A DNA stretch of 64,000 nucleotides, taken from NCBI RefSeq assembly GCF_010672525.1, contig NZ_JAAHGH010000021.1, forward strand, positions 1 through 64,000. The letters are read 5' to 3'. The position numbers and the translations under genes were made by a program. The DNA comes from Okeania sp. SIO2B3 (GTDB lineage Bacteria; Cyanobacteriota; Cyanobacteriia; Cyanobacteriales; Microcoleaceae). Shown piece by piece: positions 47,165 to 56,430 of this stretch. Every line of letters starts with the position of its first letter. Position 1 is the first letter of the stretch. Below the pieces are notes generated by a model. The model saw only the letters and a program-made list of their open reading frames with translations. It did not search any database and was not told the DNA's origin.

Positions 47165-47857
47165 TTACTTAATTTGACGAATTGCAAAATCATCTATTAA
47201 CGCTGTTTTTAACTTACCTTTTTTATTTGCCTGCCAAACCTTACCACTACTGACATCCAAACAAGTCAACCAACCCTCATCATAAACTCTGGTATCAATA
47301 CAAATAGTGTGACCGAAATTCAGAGGTTTACCACTTTTTTGACTCGTGTGACCACAAACCATTGTTTTTCCAGAAAAGTGAGGCATGGGGTGATCTAGCT
47401 TTTCCCAGAAAAGTTTGTACTCTGACTGCTCATTCAGAGATAGACCGGGAGCAGCATTCGCATGAACAAAAAAATGTGCGTCTGACTCCCACCAGTCTAC
47501 ACAAACATTCTCAAGGAAATGCCAATGTTCCTCTGGAATATATTTTCGTTGAGATTTACCAGATTTTGAATAAGAAGCTAAAGTCTCCTTGCCACCAGAA
47601 TTATGCCAGCGAGCTTCATGTTGCGAACAATCACGAGACCTCATCATCATTAATTCATGGTTGCCACGCAAGGCTACAAGTTGCCCAGTTTCATGGAGTG
47701 CAATTAATCGATTAATCACTCCTTGAGAGTCTGGACCTCTATCTACATAGTCACCAAGAGTAATAATAACGTCTTCTAACCGTAGTTTAACTGCTGCAAT
47801 TAATGTATCAAATGCTCTAGAATGACCGTGAATATCTCCGATGGCGAGAATACGCAT
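47165..47857 (-). CDS. PPP-family Ser/Thr phosphatase (metallophosphoesterase)
   Basis: The protein has 230 residues. It has the three PPP motifs in order: GDIHGH (7-12), GDYVDRGPDS, and RGNHE, followed by VCGHTSQKSG. These bind two metals and hydrolyse phosphate esters. The length is typical of bacterial PrpA/PrpE-like or Ap4A-hydrolase-like enzymes, which cannot be separated by motif alone. It is a single gene between repeats. Confidence 0.88.
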   Translation of the reverse strand: MRILAIGDIHGHSRAFDTLIAAVKLRLEDVIITLGDYVDRGPDSQGVINRLIALHETGQLVALRGNHELMMMRSRDCSQHEARWHNSGGKETLASYSKSGKSQRKYIPEEHWHFLENVCVDWWESDAHFFVHANAAPGLSLNEQSEYKLFWEKLDHPMPHFSGKTMVCGHTSQKSGKPLNFGHTICIDTRVYDEGWLTCLDVSSGKVWQANKKGKLKTALIDDFAIRQIK

Positions 47858-48174
47858 ATATATTTTTTGTTATTTTTTTCGGCGTTGCTGATTTGATTTA
47901 TGAAATTCAATTAGTGGTAAATTTTCAACCAAAACAATAGTGGGAATTGTACCTATTTCTGACTCTAAAGTCACCAAAAAACTCGGCGTTGCTGAATACT
48001 GGGATGATTGAGGCCGACACGGGGACACGGGGACAGGTCAACACGGCGATTATAGTTGATGCTCTGTGATAAAATCATCCCGCAATTATGCAATGCCAAA
48101 AACTCTTTTCTACCTACTAACTCCTGACTCCTAACTCCTGACTCCTGACTTCTGACTCCTGAGTCCTCTTTCCT
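47858..48174. other. Intergenic with GGCGTTGCTGA and heptamer repeats
   Basis: GGCGTTGCTGATTTGATT (47881) and GGCGTTGCTGAATACTGGGA (47984) are partial direct repeats. 48116-48165 is an array of CTCCTGA/CTTCTGA heptamers. No gene is seen. Confidence 0.55.
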
Positions 48175-48687
48175 TCACTCATGTACTACTACAGGTGTCC
48201 CCACTGATGCCCAGTCAAATAACCATTTGGCGTGATTGACTGCTACATTTGTACAACCGTGACTAACTGGGGTGCCAAACATATTATGCCAGTAAGCACC
48301 ATGAATTGCCATTCCTCCATCATAATACATAGTATAAGGAACATCGGGCACATCGTAACCCGGTCCGGTCATTCTGGTACTGCGATATTTTGTCTGTACT
48401 CTGAAAGTACCTAAGCGAGTAGGGGTTGATGATTTACCTGTAGAAACTATCACTGCATAAACTGCTTTATTTCCTTCCCAGGCAATTAATCTTTGGGTTG
48501 ATAAGTCAATTGAAATCCAACGTTCCGCTGATTGTTGTAATTCTAACATTCTCGTGGCAATTAGATTTTCCCATCCACTAGCTTTGGTTGGTATTGACCA
48601 GGAGAAAAAAGTTGTAATAGTTAGTGCTGTAGCAGCACATATTTTACCAACTTGATACCATTTTTTAGAACTAACTAAGTCTTTCAT
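48175..48687 (-). CDS. L,D-transpeptidase (YkuD domain)
   Basis: The protein has 170 residues. A hydrophobic segment at about 13-35 is a signal peptide or anchor. The YkuD catalytic region holds MAIHGAYW and, farther on, SHGCTNVAV, in which Cys is the nucleophile and His the partner. It makes 3-3 crosslinks in peptidoglycan or attaches proteins to it in the periplasm. It stands alone. Confidence 0.9.
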   Translation of the reverse strand: MKDLVSSKKWYQVGKICAATALTITTFFSWSIPTKASGWENLIATRMLELQQSAERWISIDLSTQRLIAWEGNKAVYAVIVSTGKSSTPTRLGTFRVQTKYRSTRMTGPGYDVPDVPYTMYYDGGMAIHGAYWHNMFGTPVSHGCTNVAVNHAKWLFDWASVGTPVVVHE

Positions 48688-48947
48688 ATTTTATACCTAA
48701 TTAAAACAAAATTATCAAAATCATAAAGGTCGCGCAACCCCGCCTTTTAAGGCGCAATATTTTTGGATAGTTGCTCAAATCCTCTACTTCCCCTCCTGGC
48801 TCCCCTCCTGGGAGGGGCGAGGGTGGGTTGGGCTAGGGGTGGGTTAACTTCTGTACGGGCGAATGGCCATTCGCCCCTACTGACTTCTGACTTCTGACTT
48901 CGTTAAGGTGTGATTTAGAAGTAGATTATTTTGATTAATTTTCAGAT
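48688..48947 (-). repeat. Inverted TAACGAAGTC element
   Basis: Read on the minus strand, it runs from TAACGAAGTCAGAAGTCAG (48904) to GCGGGGTTGCGCGACC (48731) and matches the copies at 30862 and 52057. It carries a GCGAATGGCCATTCGC hairpin and an inserted CTCCTGGGAGGGGCGAGG hairpin. Confidence 0.65.
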
Positions 48948-49589
48948 TCAATTGTTAGTTGAAAGTTCTCTAAGGAGAGCCTGAGCAAGTCTTGCGATCG
49001 CTTCCCAATTTTGAGCAATTATTAAATCTTTGGGAAATAGTTTCCCTGATAAACCTACAGCAATTGCACCTGCTTTTATAAATTCTTTAGCATTTTCTAA
49101 GGTGACTCCACCAGTGGGAATTAGAGGAATTTCTCCCAAAGGTCCTTGCAAACTTGTGATATAAGTTGCGCCTCCTACTGATGAAATAGGATATATTTTA
49201 ACACAGCTAGCTCCTGCCTGCCAAGCAGTAACTATTTCTGTAGGAGAAAGAGCGCCGGGAATAATTGGAACTGCTGCTATTTTTGCTGTTTGAATCATAG
49301 CAGGATTAGTATGTGGCGTAAAGATAAATTGGCAACCAATTTTGAGTGCTTTTTGTAACTCTTCTATGGTTAATAATGTGCCTGTGCCAATTATGCAAGT
49401 TGGTAATTCAGAGCGGAGTAAAGTAATTAATTCTGATGCTTTATGACTGTTCCAAGTGATTTCTATTATGCGTATACCACCAGCAGCAACTGCTTTTGCC
49501 ATTTTCCTACCAACCTCGATTTCCGAGGCACGAATAACAGCGATTATTCGATTTTTTTGTAATATTTTTAACCAGCTTTCTTGATTCAT
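48948..49589 (-). CDS. eda: KDPG/KHG-type aldolase
   Basis: Using ATG 49589 (not the GTG 63 bases upstream), the product has 213 residues, close to the 205-215 usual for the family. Motifs: AVIRAS (substrate phosphate Arg), EITWNS (catalytic Glu), GTGTLL and CVKIYP with the Schiff-base lysine, followed by PTGGVTL. It splits 2-keto-3-deoxy-6-phosphogluconate to pyruvate and glyceraldehyde 3-phosphate (Entner-Doudoroff) or acts on 4-hydroxy-2-oxoglutarate. Confidence 0.88.
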   Translation of the reverse strand: MNQESWLKILQKNRIIAVIRASEIEVGRKMAKAVAAGGIRIIEITWNSHKASELITLLRSELPTCIIGTGTLLTIEELQKALKIGCQFIFTPHTNPAMIQTAKIAAVPIIPGALSPTEIVTAWQAGASCVKIYPISSVGGATYITSLQGPLGEIPLIPTGGVTLENAKEFIKAGAIAVGLSGKLFPKDLIIAQNWEAIARLAQALLRELSTNN

Positions 49590-49899
49590 ATTTTGGTGGA
49601 AGGAAAAAGGAAGTTTGAATAAGTATAGATGTATTGAAGTCAAAAATTGCACTAATGAATCAATTTTTATAGTGTATAAATCTAGTTAATAATTAATCAT
49701 TCAAAATCAATCTAAAGCTTTGATTAAATTGCTTTTTTTTCCTTTAGGAGCCATGTAATAATAATAGGTTGTACAAATTTTCTCTGGGATAAATTGTGAA
49801 ATATAGCTTCCATGAAAAAAACTGCTCAAGTTATTTTTACACGGCTACTTAAAAGCAATAAAGCTGAAAGCTGATAGCTGACTGCTGAATGCTTACATC
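49590..49899. other. Intergenic, AT-rich
   Basis: No repeat of note apart from AAGCTGAAAGCTGATAGCTG at about 49861, a fragment of the dispersed AGCTGATAGCTG family. Confidence 0.5.
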
Positions 49900-50592
49900 T
49901 TAGCTAGTTAATAAATTCAGATATTCCCAGTCCAATACATCTTGTAATAGAGCTTGATAACCTGCGACATTAGGATGAATGCCATCTGCACAAAGACGTA
50001 ATTTCCACCAATTTTCGCCCCGACTTAACCATTTTTCAAACACATCTAAATAAGGAATTTTTCGCTTTAAACAAGCCAACCGAGTCGCCTCTTTATATAT
50101 AAATTGATCCTCATGGCTATAATATAAACAATCTTGAAAAGGCATTCTCTCCAAATTAACAGGAACCATTCCCACAAATAGTACAGGACAAAGTTGTTTT
50201 GATGTATCCAATAAATTATCTAAAATTGTTTTAAATTTGGAAAAATCAGTATAGTAACGTCCATTTGGTCTTTGGACTCTGGCAGAATCATTTACCCCAA
50301 CTGAAAGAATAATAATATCTGGTTGACGATTTCTTAATTCTCCACGATGGTGAAACTCATGTTCCAGGCGTTGTTCTACTTGTAAAACACGGTTTCCTCG
50401 AACTCCAAGATTGTACAGTACATGACCAGCACTGTCTGGCAACATCCATTGCCGTCGTAATCTCTCTACCCATCCACCACCTTCATGATCGCCAAAACCA
50501 TAAACTAAACTGTCTCCCAAAGCAACTATTTTTAGGGGATGATGATGAGTCTGAGAAAAGTGCTTTACAGTCGAAGGGGTGGATATTAACAT
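49900..50592 (-). CDS. SGNH/GDSL-type hydrolase
   Basis: ATG 50592 gives 230 residues. Block I GDSLVYG has the nucleophile Ser. GVRGNR gives the oxyanion Gly, SVGVNDS the block III Asn, and ADGIHPNVAGY the Asp-His pair. The family contains lipases, esterases and thioesterases (TesA-like). There is no signal peptide, so it probably acts in the cytoplasm. The natural substrate is unknown. Confidence 0.88.
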   Translation of the reverse strand: MLISTPSTVKHFSQTHHHPLKIVALGDSLVYGFGDHEGGGWVERLRRQWMLPDSAGHVLYNLGVRGNRVLQVEQRLEHEFHHRGELRNRQPDIIILSVGVNDSARVQRPNGRYYTDFSKFKTILDNLLDTSKQLCPVLFVGMVPVNLERMPFQDCLYYSHEDQFIYKEATRLACLKRKIPYLDVFEKWLSRGENWWKLRLCADGIHPNVAGYQALLQDVLDWEYLNLLTS

Positions 50593-50983
50593 AAGCAATA
50601 AAAATTGATAATTTTAGTATAAATTTATTAAGATTGATTGAATTTTAACTAAAAATATTACCATTGACTACCTATATTTGGAGAAAAGAGAACAAAAAAT
50701 ATATATGAGACTAAATCCGGTTGATAGGGTATTACAATTGTGCAGATGCTGGAGATAGGATTTAGGGGAAATGAGGAGGAGGTTTAATCTGAATCCTAAT
50801 ATCCTAATAAATTATCTTTGATAACTGGATTTGATATAAGTAGTCAGATAATTTGGCCTAACTACTAATAATCTCTACTTAATCTATGTACTTATTATAG
50901 AAAAAATGTTATTATTATAGCAGCATTTTATTCCAAATGTGACTGATAAAAGATAACCGATAACTAACAGGCTAATAAAATTT
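50593..50983. other. Intergenic, AT-rich
   Basis: AAATCCGGTTGATAGG (50714) and GATAACTGGATTTGATAT (50819) form an imperfect inverted repeat around 110 bases. The rpoZ promoter must lie toward the right end. Confidence 0.45.
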
Positions 50984-51250
50984 ATGCACATAGAAAAGCA
51001 ATCTAGTATTGATTCCGCAGAACTAAGTCGTAGGTCTGAAGAGCTGATTAAAGCTGCCTCTAATCGTTATCGCGTTGTGGTACAAGTAGCTAATCGTGCT
51101 AAACGCCGTCGTTATGAAGATTTTGATAATATGGATGAACAATTAATGAAACCTGTTATCCGTGCTGTAGTTGAAATGTCCGATGAATTGATGCAGCCAG
51201 AAATAATTAGTGATTTGAGTACTCCCATAGCTGAAGCAAGGGGATTCTAA
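50984..51250 (+). CDS. rpoZ: RNA polymerase omega subunit
   Basis: An 88-residue protein with the cyanobacterial omega layout: a short N-terminal extension, then [20 protein letters not shown] and [17 protein letters not shown]. Omega binds the beta-prime subunit, helps RNA polymerase assembly and, in cyanobacteria, affects sigma factor recruitment. The length is normal for the group, and the gene sits near conserved DUF1818 and tRNA-Pro genes. Confidence 0.93.
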   Translation: MHIEKQSSIDSAELSRRSEELIKAASNRYRVVVQVANRAKRRRYEDFDNMDEQLMKPVIRAVVEMSDELMQPEIISDLSTPIAEARGF

Positions 51251-51411
51251 AAAGATGTCTTTAGACTAACGAGTTAAACCTACGTCTTCCGACATTTCTA
51301 TGAACTGACCAGAGCTTTATTCTCTCGGGACGACTCAAAACGACCCTACTCACATCTGGTAAGCAGTAACCTAGTATATACAAATATAATAGTAGTGATT
51401 TGATAATAGCC

Positions 51412-52059
51412 ATGAGCAAGAAGCGGTGGCTCAAATATTTCAAGATTACAATCGTAACATTAGTAGTTTGGGCTAATATTGAAGCTTTATTTTCTTCTAT
51501 TGCAATTACAGTTAGCCCTTCTGCTCATTATCTGTTAGAAACAGTTACAGACCAAGAAAATTTTGAAGACTCAATTAAAATTGTCCAACGCCGGGTTAGA
51601 CCTACAGAGGTATGGCCATTTGTATATGAGACAATACCAGATTTGCCATTAGAAAATAGTTACATATCTCAGGAAACGGGGGAAGTAGATACTGAAGAAA
51701 CTCTAGTTTCACGTTTAATTCGGTATCATCTATATGTTAAAGGCCGTGCTCCCAATTATCGGTTTGACTGGAAATTAACATTAGCAGATTATCTTGGGGC
51801 GAATGATTATCTACAATCATCGGTTTATCCAGGAAACGATTCTTTAACTGAAAATCCAATGGAGGGCGATCGTAAAGCTATTCAAAGTTTAACTCGCTCT
51901 CAAAGAGAAACTTTAGTTAATAGATTAGTAAATATTTTTAGTGGCGATCCTAACCCTCCATCAATACCAGATATATATCAGAGAGATAACTCTGGACGTT
52001 CAAATCCTAGAGCGCCAATTATTCCCCAACCGGGAGATGCAGATTTGCTGAGACCTTAA
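51412..52059 (+). CDS. Conserved cyanobacterial hypothetical protein with N-terminal TM helix
   Basis: ATG 51412 (215 residues) is preferred to an upstream non-ATG start. A TM helix (about 10-32) follows a basic start (MSKKRWLKYFK). The rest is soluble and ends in a Pro-rich tail (PSIPDIYQRDNSGRSNPRAP). No catalytic motif is visible. The TAA stop overlaps the beginning of a TAACGAAGTC repeat element. Confidence 0.8.
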   Translation: MSKKRWLKYFKITIVTLVVWANIEALFSSIAITVSPSAHYLLETVTDQENFEDSIKIVQRRVRPTEVWPFVYETIPDLPLENSYISQETGEVDTEETLVSRLIRYHLYVKGRAPNYRFDWKLTLADYLGANDYLQSSVYPGNDSLTENPMEGDRKAIQSLTRSQRETLVNRLVNIFSGDPNPPSIPDIYQRDNSGRSNPRAPIIPQPGDADLLRP

Positions 52060-52172
52060 CGAAGTCAGAAGTCAAAAGTCAGAAGTTGTTTTTGTAACGG
52101 AGATTTGAGTCCCCTCCCAAAACATTTCGCCTTAAAAGGCAAGGTTGCGCGACCCAATTATTTTCATAAAAA
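52057..52172 (+). repeat. TAACGAAGTC element at a stop codon
   Basis: It starts with the TAA stop of the preceding gene (TAACGAAGTCAGAAGTC) and carries TTGTAACGGAGATTTGAG and TTCGCCTTAAAAGGCAAGG, ending GCGCGACCCAATTATTTTCA next to the ATG of the DUF1818 gene. It therefore forms the entire spacer between the two genes. Confidence 0.75.
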
Positions 52173-52173
52173 A

Positions 52174-52539
52174 ATGGGACAAATAGTCAAAAGTGGAGCT
52201 GGTTGGCGGTTAGGGTTGAATCCTGAAGCGGAAAAATTTAAGGGTTTAGTTGCTGGGAATGATTGGTCAATAGAACTTACAGAAGTAGAACTTGAGGATT
52301 TTTGCAGATTATTAGACCAGTTAAATAAAGCTATAAACCAGATGGCAGATGAGTTGATGGATGAAGAGAGAATAGTCTGCGAAGCTGAAAGTGATTTGCT
52401 CTGGATGCAGGTAGAAGGGTTTCCAGAAAGTTATACTGTTCAGTTCATTTTAAATCAAGGGCGCAGGGCAGAAGGAAAATGGCCTGTACAAGCTGTCCCT
52501 GGTTTAGTCCAAGCAGCACAAATGCTAAAAGTTTTTTAA
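52174..52539 (+). CDS. DUF1818 family protein
   Basis: ATG 52174 gives 121 residues. An upstream extension would read through the repeat element and is not likely. GAGWRLGLNP at the start and a helix-strand pattern to AVPGLVQAAQML match the DUF1818 family, found almost only in cyanobacteria. From memory, a structure (PMN2A-0962-like) exists and related proteins are proposed to fold like plant p24 or whirly proteins. The molecular role is not established. Confidence 0.85.
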   Translation: MGQIVKSGAGWRLGLNPEAEKFKGLVAGNDWSIELTEVELEDFCRLLDQLNKAINQMADELMDEERIVCEAESDLLWMQVEGFPESYTVQFILNQGRRAEGKWPVQAVPGLVQAAQMLKVF

Positions 52540-52706
52540 CTCACATAGCAGAAGGAAGAGGGAAGAAGGAAGGGGGAAGGGGGAAGAGAGAAAAATCTTG
52601 CGTTGTCTGAATTTTAAGCTTTTGATATGTCCGCGATCTTTTCTTCGACTGCTATAACAATCATAAATGTATAAAAAATATCTTTCTCAAAATATAATAA
52701 TTAATT

Positions 52707-52734
52707 GCAAAAGTGTAATATGGTGTTATAGTAT
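52707..52734 (+). promoter_or_regulatory. Probable sigma70-type promoter for tRNA-Pro
   Basis: TTGCAA (52707-52712) and TATAGT (52729-52734), separated by 16 bases, place a start site about six bases before the tRNA. This is a pattern match only. Confidence 0.45.
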
Positions 52735-52746
52735 ATTAATGGTTGT

Positions 52747-52820
52747 CGGGGCGTAGCGCAGCTTGGTAGCGCACCACTTTGGGGTAGTGGGGGTCGTGGG
52801 TTCAAATCCCGCCGCTCCGA
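52747..52820 (+). tRNA. tRNA-Pro (anticodon GGG)
   Basis: A complete cloverleaf of 74 bases: acceptor arm CGGGGCG pairs with CGCTCCG (one G-T pair), D arm GCGC...GCGC, anticodon stem CCACT/AGTGG around the loop TTGGGGT (anticodon GGG), T arm GTGGG TTCAAAT CCCGC, discriminator A. CCA is not encoded. Confidence 0.95.
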
Positions 52821-53407
52821 TTTTAATTGATATTATTGAGAAGTCCAACACTATCCTATAATGTATGTTGGGTCAGTCAAGAGGCTGTTAACGAAGTCAG
52901 AAGTCAGAACTCAGAAGTTAGTTATTTTTGTAACGTGGATTTAGCAACCCTCCAAAAATATTTCGCCAATGCATAATTTGAGACTATTTCTCAAAAATTT
53001 TTCTACATTTTCTTGAGTGAGCAGGAGAGTTGGGGAATAGTAAACCTAAAAAATGACGGGAGTAAGTACGCAGCGCCCGTTTTAACGGCTGCTTGAATAA
53101 CAACACGTGGGTAATAAGGCGAAGTAAAAATCTGCTATAGTAGCGGAATAAGGAACAAGGTTTGTCGCTATGACATGACCGTGCCTTGTGGTGAGATTCC
53201 GGTGGACAGGAGACGGGGACCACGCTACAAGATTTTTCCAACTTCGGTCCTTCCTTCTACTACACTTTGGCACAAAACTCCTAATTAATTCTCAGCAAGA
53301 GATTGTTATTTCTTCAAAAAATCTTTTGTAATCCCCTACTCCGGATGGTAAATAATACTATCTGAATATTTATTTGATAGAATCTACTTCCATCTGTAAC
53401 ACTACAG
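52821..53407. other. Intergenic with a partial TAACGAAGTC element and transposon-end remnant
   Basis: 52889-52975 is a short TAACGAAGTC copy. 53041-53125 shares AACCTAAAAAATGACGGGAG and TTGAATAACnACACGnGGGTAA-type sequence with 62137-62225 beside the IS200/IS605 tnpA, so it is a remnant of that element's end. The minus-strand frame through this region has no motif and I leave it out. Confidence 0.6.
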
Positions 53408-54019
53408 ATGGTTTTTTATGTTAAAGATATGGTGTTGAGGGTTGTTTCAAGTAAAAAATCATACAAAGGATTGAAGATTTCCCGTATTTTCTGGTTTTTA
53501 CTAGGATTTATATTAACTTTTTGGATTAGTTATCAACAGTTTGCAGGTAGTTTAGAAACACCTCAAGCTTTATTTGTACTTGGTGGGGCGATAGAAAGAG
53601 AAGTTTTTGCGGCAGAATTTGCTCGCCAACGTCCTCACCTTGATATCTGGGTGTCTTCTGGCACTAACCCGGAATATGCTGACTGGTTATTCTCTAAGAG
53701 TGGTATTTCACAAACTCGCTTACATTTAGACTATAGTGCCGTAGATACTGTAACTAATTTTACTACAATGGTAGATAAGTTAAAATCCCACGGTATTACA
53801 AGTGTTTATCTAGTTACTTCTGATGACCATATGCGTCGCGCTCAAGTTATAGGGGAAATTGTTTTGGGCAGCAGGGGCATTAGTTTTGAGCCAATGCCTG
53901 TACCTTCTGGACGATCGCCCGAACCCATTGAAAAAGTTATTAGAGATGGCATGAGAGCGATTTTATGGGTAACTACTGGTTATACTGGTGCAGGACTGGT
54001 TGCTCCATTATCTTCTTGA
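53408..54019 (+). CDS. YdcF/DUF218 family membrane protein
   Basis: A 203-residue protein (ATG 53408; ATG 53429 is also possible). One TM helix (about 26-43) is followed by a DUF218 domain: ALFVLGGAIEREVFAAE, VTNFTTMVDKL, and YLVTSDDHMRRAQVIGE. The family includes SanA and ElyC, linked to envelope integrity and cell-wall precursor handling. The C-terminal 40 bases overlap the convergent DUF2288 gene. Confidence 0.87.
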   Translation: MVFYVKDMVLRVVSSKKSYKGLKISRIFWFLLGFILTFWISYQQFAGSLETPQALFVLGGAIEREVFAAEFARQRPHLDIWVSSGTNPEYADWLFSKSGISQTRLHLDYSAVDTVTNFTTMVDKLKSHGITSVYLVTSDDHMRRAQVIGEIVLGSRGISFEPMPVPSGRSPEPIEKVIRDGMRAILWVTTGYTGAGLVAPLSS

Positions 54020-54312
54020 GTAGCATCAGATTCTTGTACCAAAACAAAAGGTTGTACTATCAAAGCATTAAATTTTTTACTATCATTACTATTCCAAATT
54101 GACAACTGTTCGGCTGAGGGCTTATAAATAAGTTCTCGGCTAATCCAGTCTTGCACAGAAGATGTATTATCAGAAGCGATCGCTACTCCCACATCCAATA
54201 AATCTAAATTTTGGCCGACAATTACTACAGCATCACGTTTTACATGGGGTACTAACCAATTCCATTCAGCTACATCCAAATTTTCGGCCAATTGTTCTCT
54301 AATATCCGGCAT
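53980..54312 (-). CDS. DUF2288 family protein
   Basis: The protein has 110 residues. The phrases LAENLDVAEWNWLVPHVKRD, GVAIASDNTSSVQDWI and FNALIVQPFVLVQE fit DUF2288, a small cytoplasmic family of unknown role common in cyanobacteria and some proteobacteria. It overlaps the end of the YdcF gene on the opposite strand and follows plsC. Confidence 0.85.
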   Translation of the reverse strand: MPDIREQLAENLDVAEWNWLVPHVKRDAVVIVGQNLDLLDVGVAIASDNTSSVQDWISRELIYKPSAEQLSIWNSNDSKKFNALIVQPFVLVQESDATQEDNGATSPAPV

Positions 54313-54347
54313 TTCTTTTTTAACTAATTTTAACTAAACTCAATATA

Positions 54348-54983
54348 TCAACGTCCTAAATCGTGCATTTTGTTAATTATATCTGCACATTTTTGACTTA
54401 TTAATTCTAGCTCTTGTTTCTTAGTTGATTCTGGAGGTGGTATAAGTTCTCCAATTCTGACAGTTATTGGTACAGAATTAGCTATCAAACCTTGACGTTT
54501 CACTGCATGAGTACCACAGATAGAAACTGGTAATAATGGTACTTTGGCTTTTGCAGCAATTAAAGTCGCCCCCAATTTTGGTTCTGTAATTTTACCATCA
54601 GAAGTCCTAGTTCCTTGTAAAAAGATACCTACTGCCCACCCCTGTTCTAAACTATTGAGTGCTGAACGAATAGCACTTCGGTCTGCCGATCCTCTTTTAA
54701 CTGGATATGCTCCGTATAATGTAATAATTTGCTTCAAAACGGGTACTTCAAATAATTCCTCTTTTGCCATATAAGCAACAGGTCTTTTCATACAAACAGA
54801 AACTATTGGAGGGTCTAAGTCGCTAGCATGATTACTAACTACAACAAATGGCCCTTGTTGTGGAACATTTTCTGTACCATAAACATTATTCCGAAAATAA
54901 AACTTAAGTATAGGAACTATTACTGACCATTTTAATAAGCAATAAAGAATTAAGTTCTCAACTGGTTCACGGTTTCTAGCCAC
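54348..54983 (-). CDS. plsC: 1-acyl-glycerol-3-phosphate acyltransferase
   Basis: A 211-residue protein beginning with GTG (no in-frame ATG nearby). NHASDLDPP is the catalytic H(X)4D box, VKRGSADR lies near the glycerol-phosphate binding region, and GIFLQGTRTSDG corresponds to the FPEGTRS motif, with Gln in place of Glu-Pro. It adds the second acyl chain in phosphatidic acid synthesis at the membrane. plsC is often found near plsX-fabH-fabD in cyanobacteria, as it is here, about 2 kb from fabD. Confidence 0.85.
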   Translation of the reverse strand: MARNREPVENLILYCLLKWSVIVPILKFYFRNNVYGTENVPQQGPFVVVSNHASDLDPPIVSVCMKRPVAYMAKEELFEVPVLKQIITLYGAYPVKRGSADRSAIRSALNSLEQGWAVGIFLQGTRTSDGKITEPKLGATLIAAKAKVPLLPVSICGTHAVKRQGLIANSVPITVRIGELIPPPESTKKQELELISQKCADIINKMHDLGR

Positions 54984-55519
54984 AAGATATGACCTTAATT
55001 TTAGATTAAGTTAGTTCATCATCATAATATCAAATCAGGTTAAACAGTTATAGATTGGTAGTCTCTAGGAGTCAGGAGTTAGGAGGAGAGAGAATCACTT
55101 TGACTTAGTAGTTATGACAGTTGGATATTTTTTTTATGTCCAATTCCCCCGGATTTGATATACTACCATGCATGAAAAAAGAATGTTACGAATAATAAGC
55201 ACTATCGCGCATACTTGATCTGAAAGTCTATTTGATGAAAAAGATAATTGACAATATCAAACATGGTATTAAATCTATTGATTCTGACTCCTGAATTCAT
55301 AATTGCTGAATTCTTACGAAATACCCTAGCTATTTGTAGCAAATATTTATCAAATTGGTATTACTTCATTTATTAAAAAACCGAGAGATGACCGCTAATA
55401 GCCGTTTGCGCAGCATTCTGCAAGAAATGTTTACTGAAGAAGTGGAGAGATGAAGGAAAGTGCATTTATTTTAAAGGTATAAAATCTGCCTGTTTTACAA
55501 GTTGTTGACCTTTGGTTGA
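54984..55519. other. Intergenic between plsC and the pstS-like pseudogene
   Basis: It contains a GTTTGCGCAGCATTCTGC motif (55404-55430) and an AGTCAGGAGTTAGGAGGAGA run. No gene is seen. Confidence 0.5.
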
Positions 55520-56430
55520 TCAGGCTAATTCTAGAAATTTTTTTACCGCTAAACTTGTTTGATTTTGTACTGCTAAAAATACACTACGACTCAGAGGATA
55601 ATTATCATTATTAGGAGTAGTTTGATCTACAGGTGAAATTCTGTTTATTGGTATGATTCTAACGGTGGTTTGATTTTTTGCCTGAGCTACTGTGGTATAG
55701 CTAATTCCATTATTGTTCAATTCTCGTAAGATTGGAGTTGTGACATCTGTTTGATATGTAATAAAGTTTGAACTATCTGGAGGAAAAGATTCTCCTAATA
55801 AGACAACATCTTGAAAGAAATTGTAGCTGCCACTTTTGGCAGAACGGTTGATAACTTTTATCGGCAAATCATCACTACCAACTTCTGACCAATTGATTAT
55901 TTTTTCTTGATAAATATCTTTGAGTTGGTCTAATGTTAAGCTTCCTTTCTAGGGATTATTAATTCCGACTATTATTGCTCAAGATGCTTTAGCAATAGGA
56001 ATTAATTTAATGTTTCTTTGAAGGCTCTCTTCTGGTAGTAAAGTACGAGATATTGCTGCTATTTGTACTCTATTTTCTCGTAAATTTTTGATGCCTTGAT
56101 TAGAGCCATTTGGTCTACCTTCAGGTACTCTATAAGTTATTGGAATATTAGGATGTTTTTGTTCATAAGCATTTTCCATCAGCTTGATTAATTTAACCAT
56201 CGTCACGCTACCATCCATTGCTAATATATTGGAATTTGGTAGAGAAACATCTAGATTAGAGATTATTTGATTAGCTGCTTCAGCGATGCTTAATTTTGCT
56301 GATGGATTATTAACAATATCATTTTTAGTATCTAATTTATTTTGATTTAATAAAACCAGTATCCTCCTCCAGCTAGTAGGAAAAATAATAGTATAAAAAA
56401 AATTACTGGTGGTGTATTATCTTTAGTCAT
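55520..56430 (-). pseudogene. Broken phosphate-binding (PstS-like) protein gene
   Basis: From ATG 56430 the frame encodes a TM/signal segment (VIFFILLFFLLAGGG), then stops in a frameshift near WFY. A new frame carries LAMDGSVTMVKLIKLMENAY, RPNGSNQGIKNLRENRVQIA and IKLIPIAKAS, followed by an in-frame TGA. Further on come AIIVGINNP, a TAG, LKDIYQEKIINWSEVGSDD, then KSGSYNFFQDVVLLG to the end. This is the order seen in periplasmic phosphate-binding proteins (PBP-like PstS/SphX family). One frameshift and two stops make it inactive unless reading is recoded. Confidence 0.8.

Noticed and set aside
52984-53273. Minus-strand frames of 85 and 63 codons
   Set aside because: They overlap each other, have no family features, and cover the transposon-end remnant.
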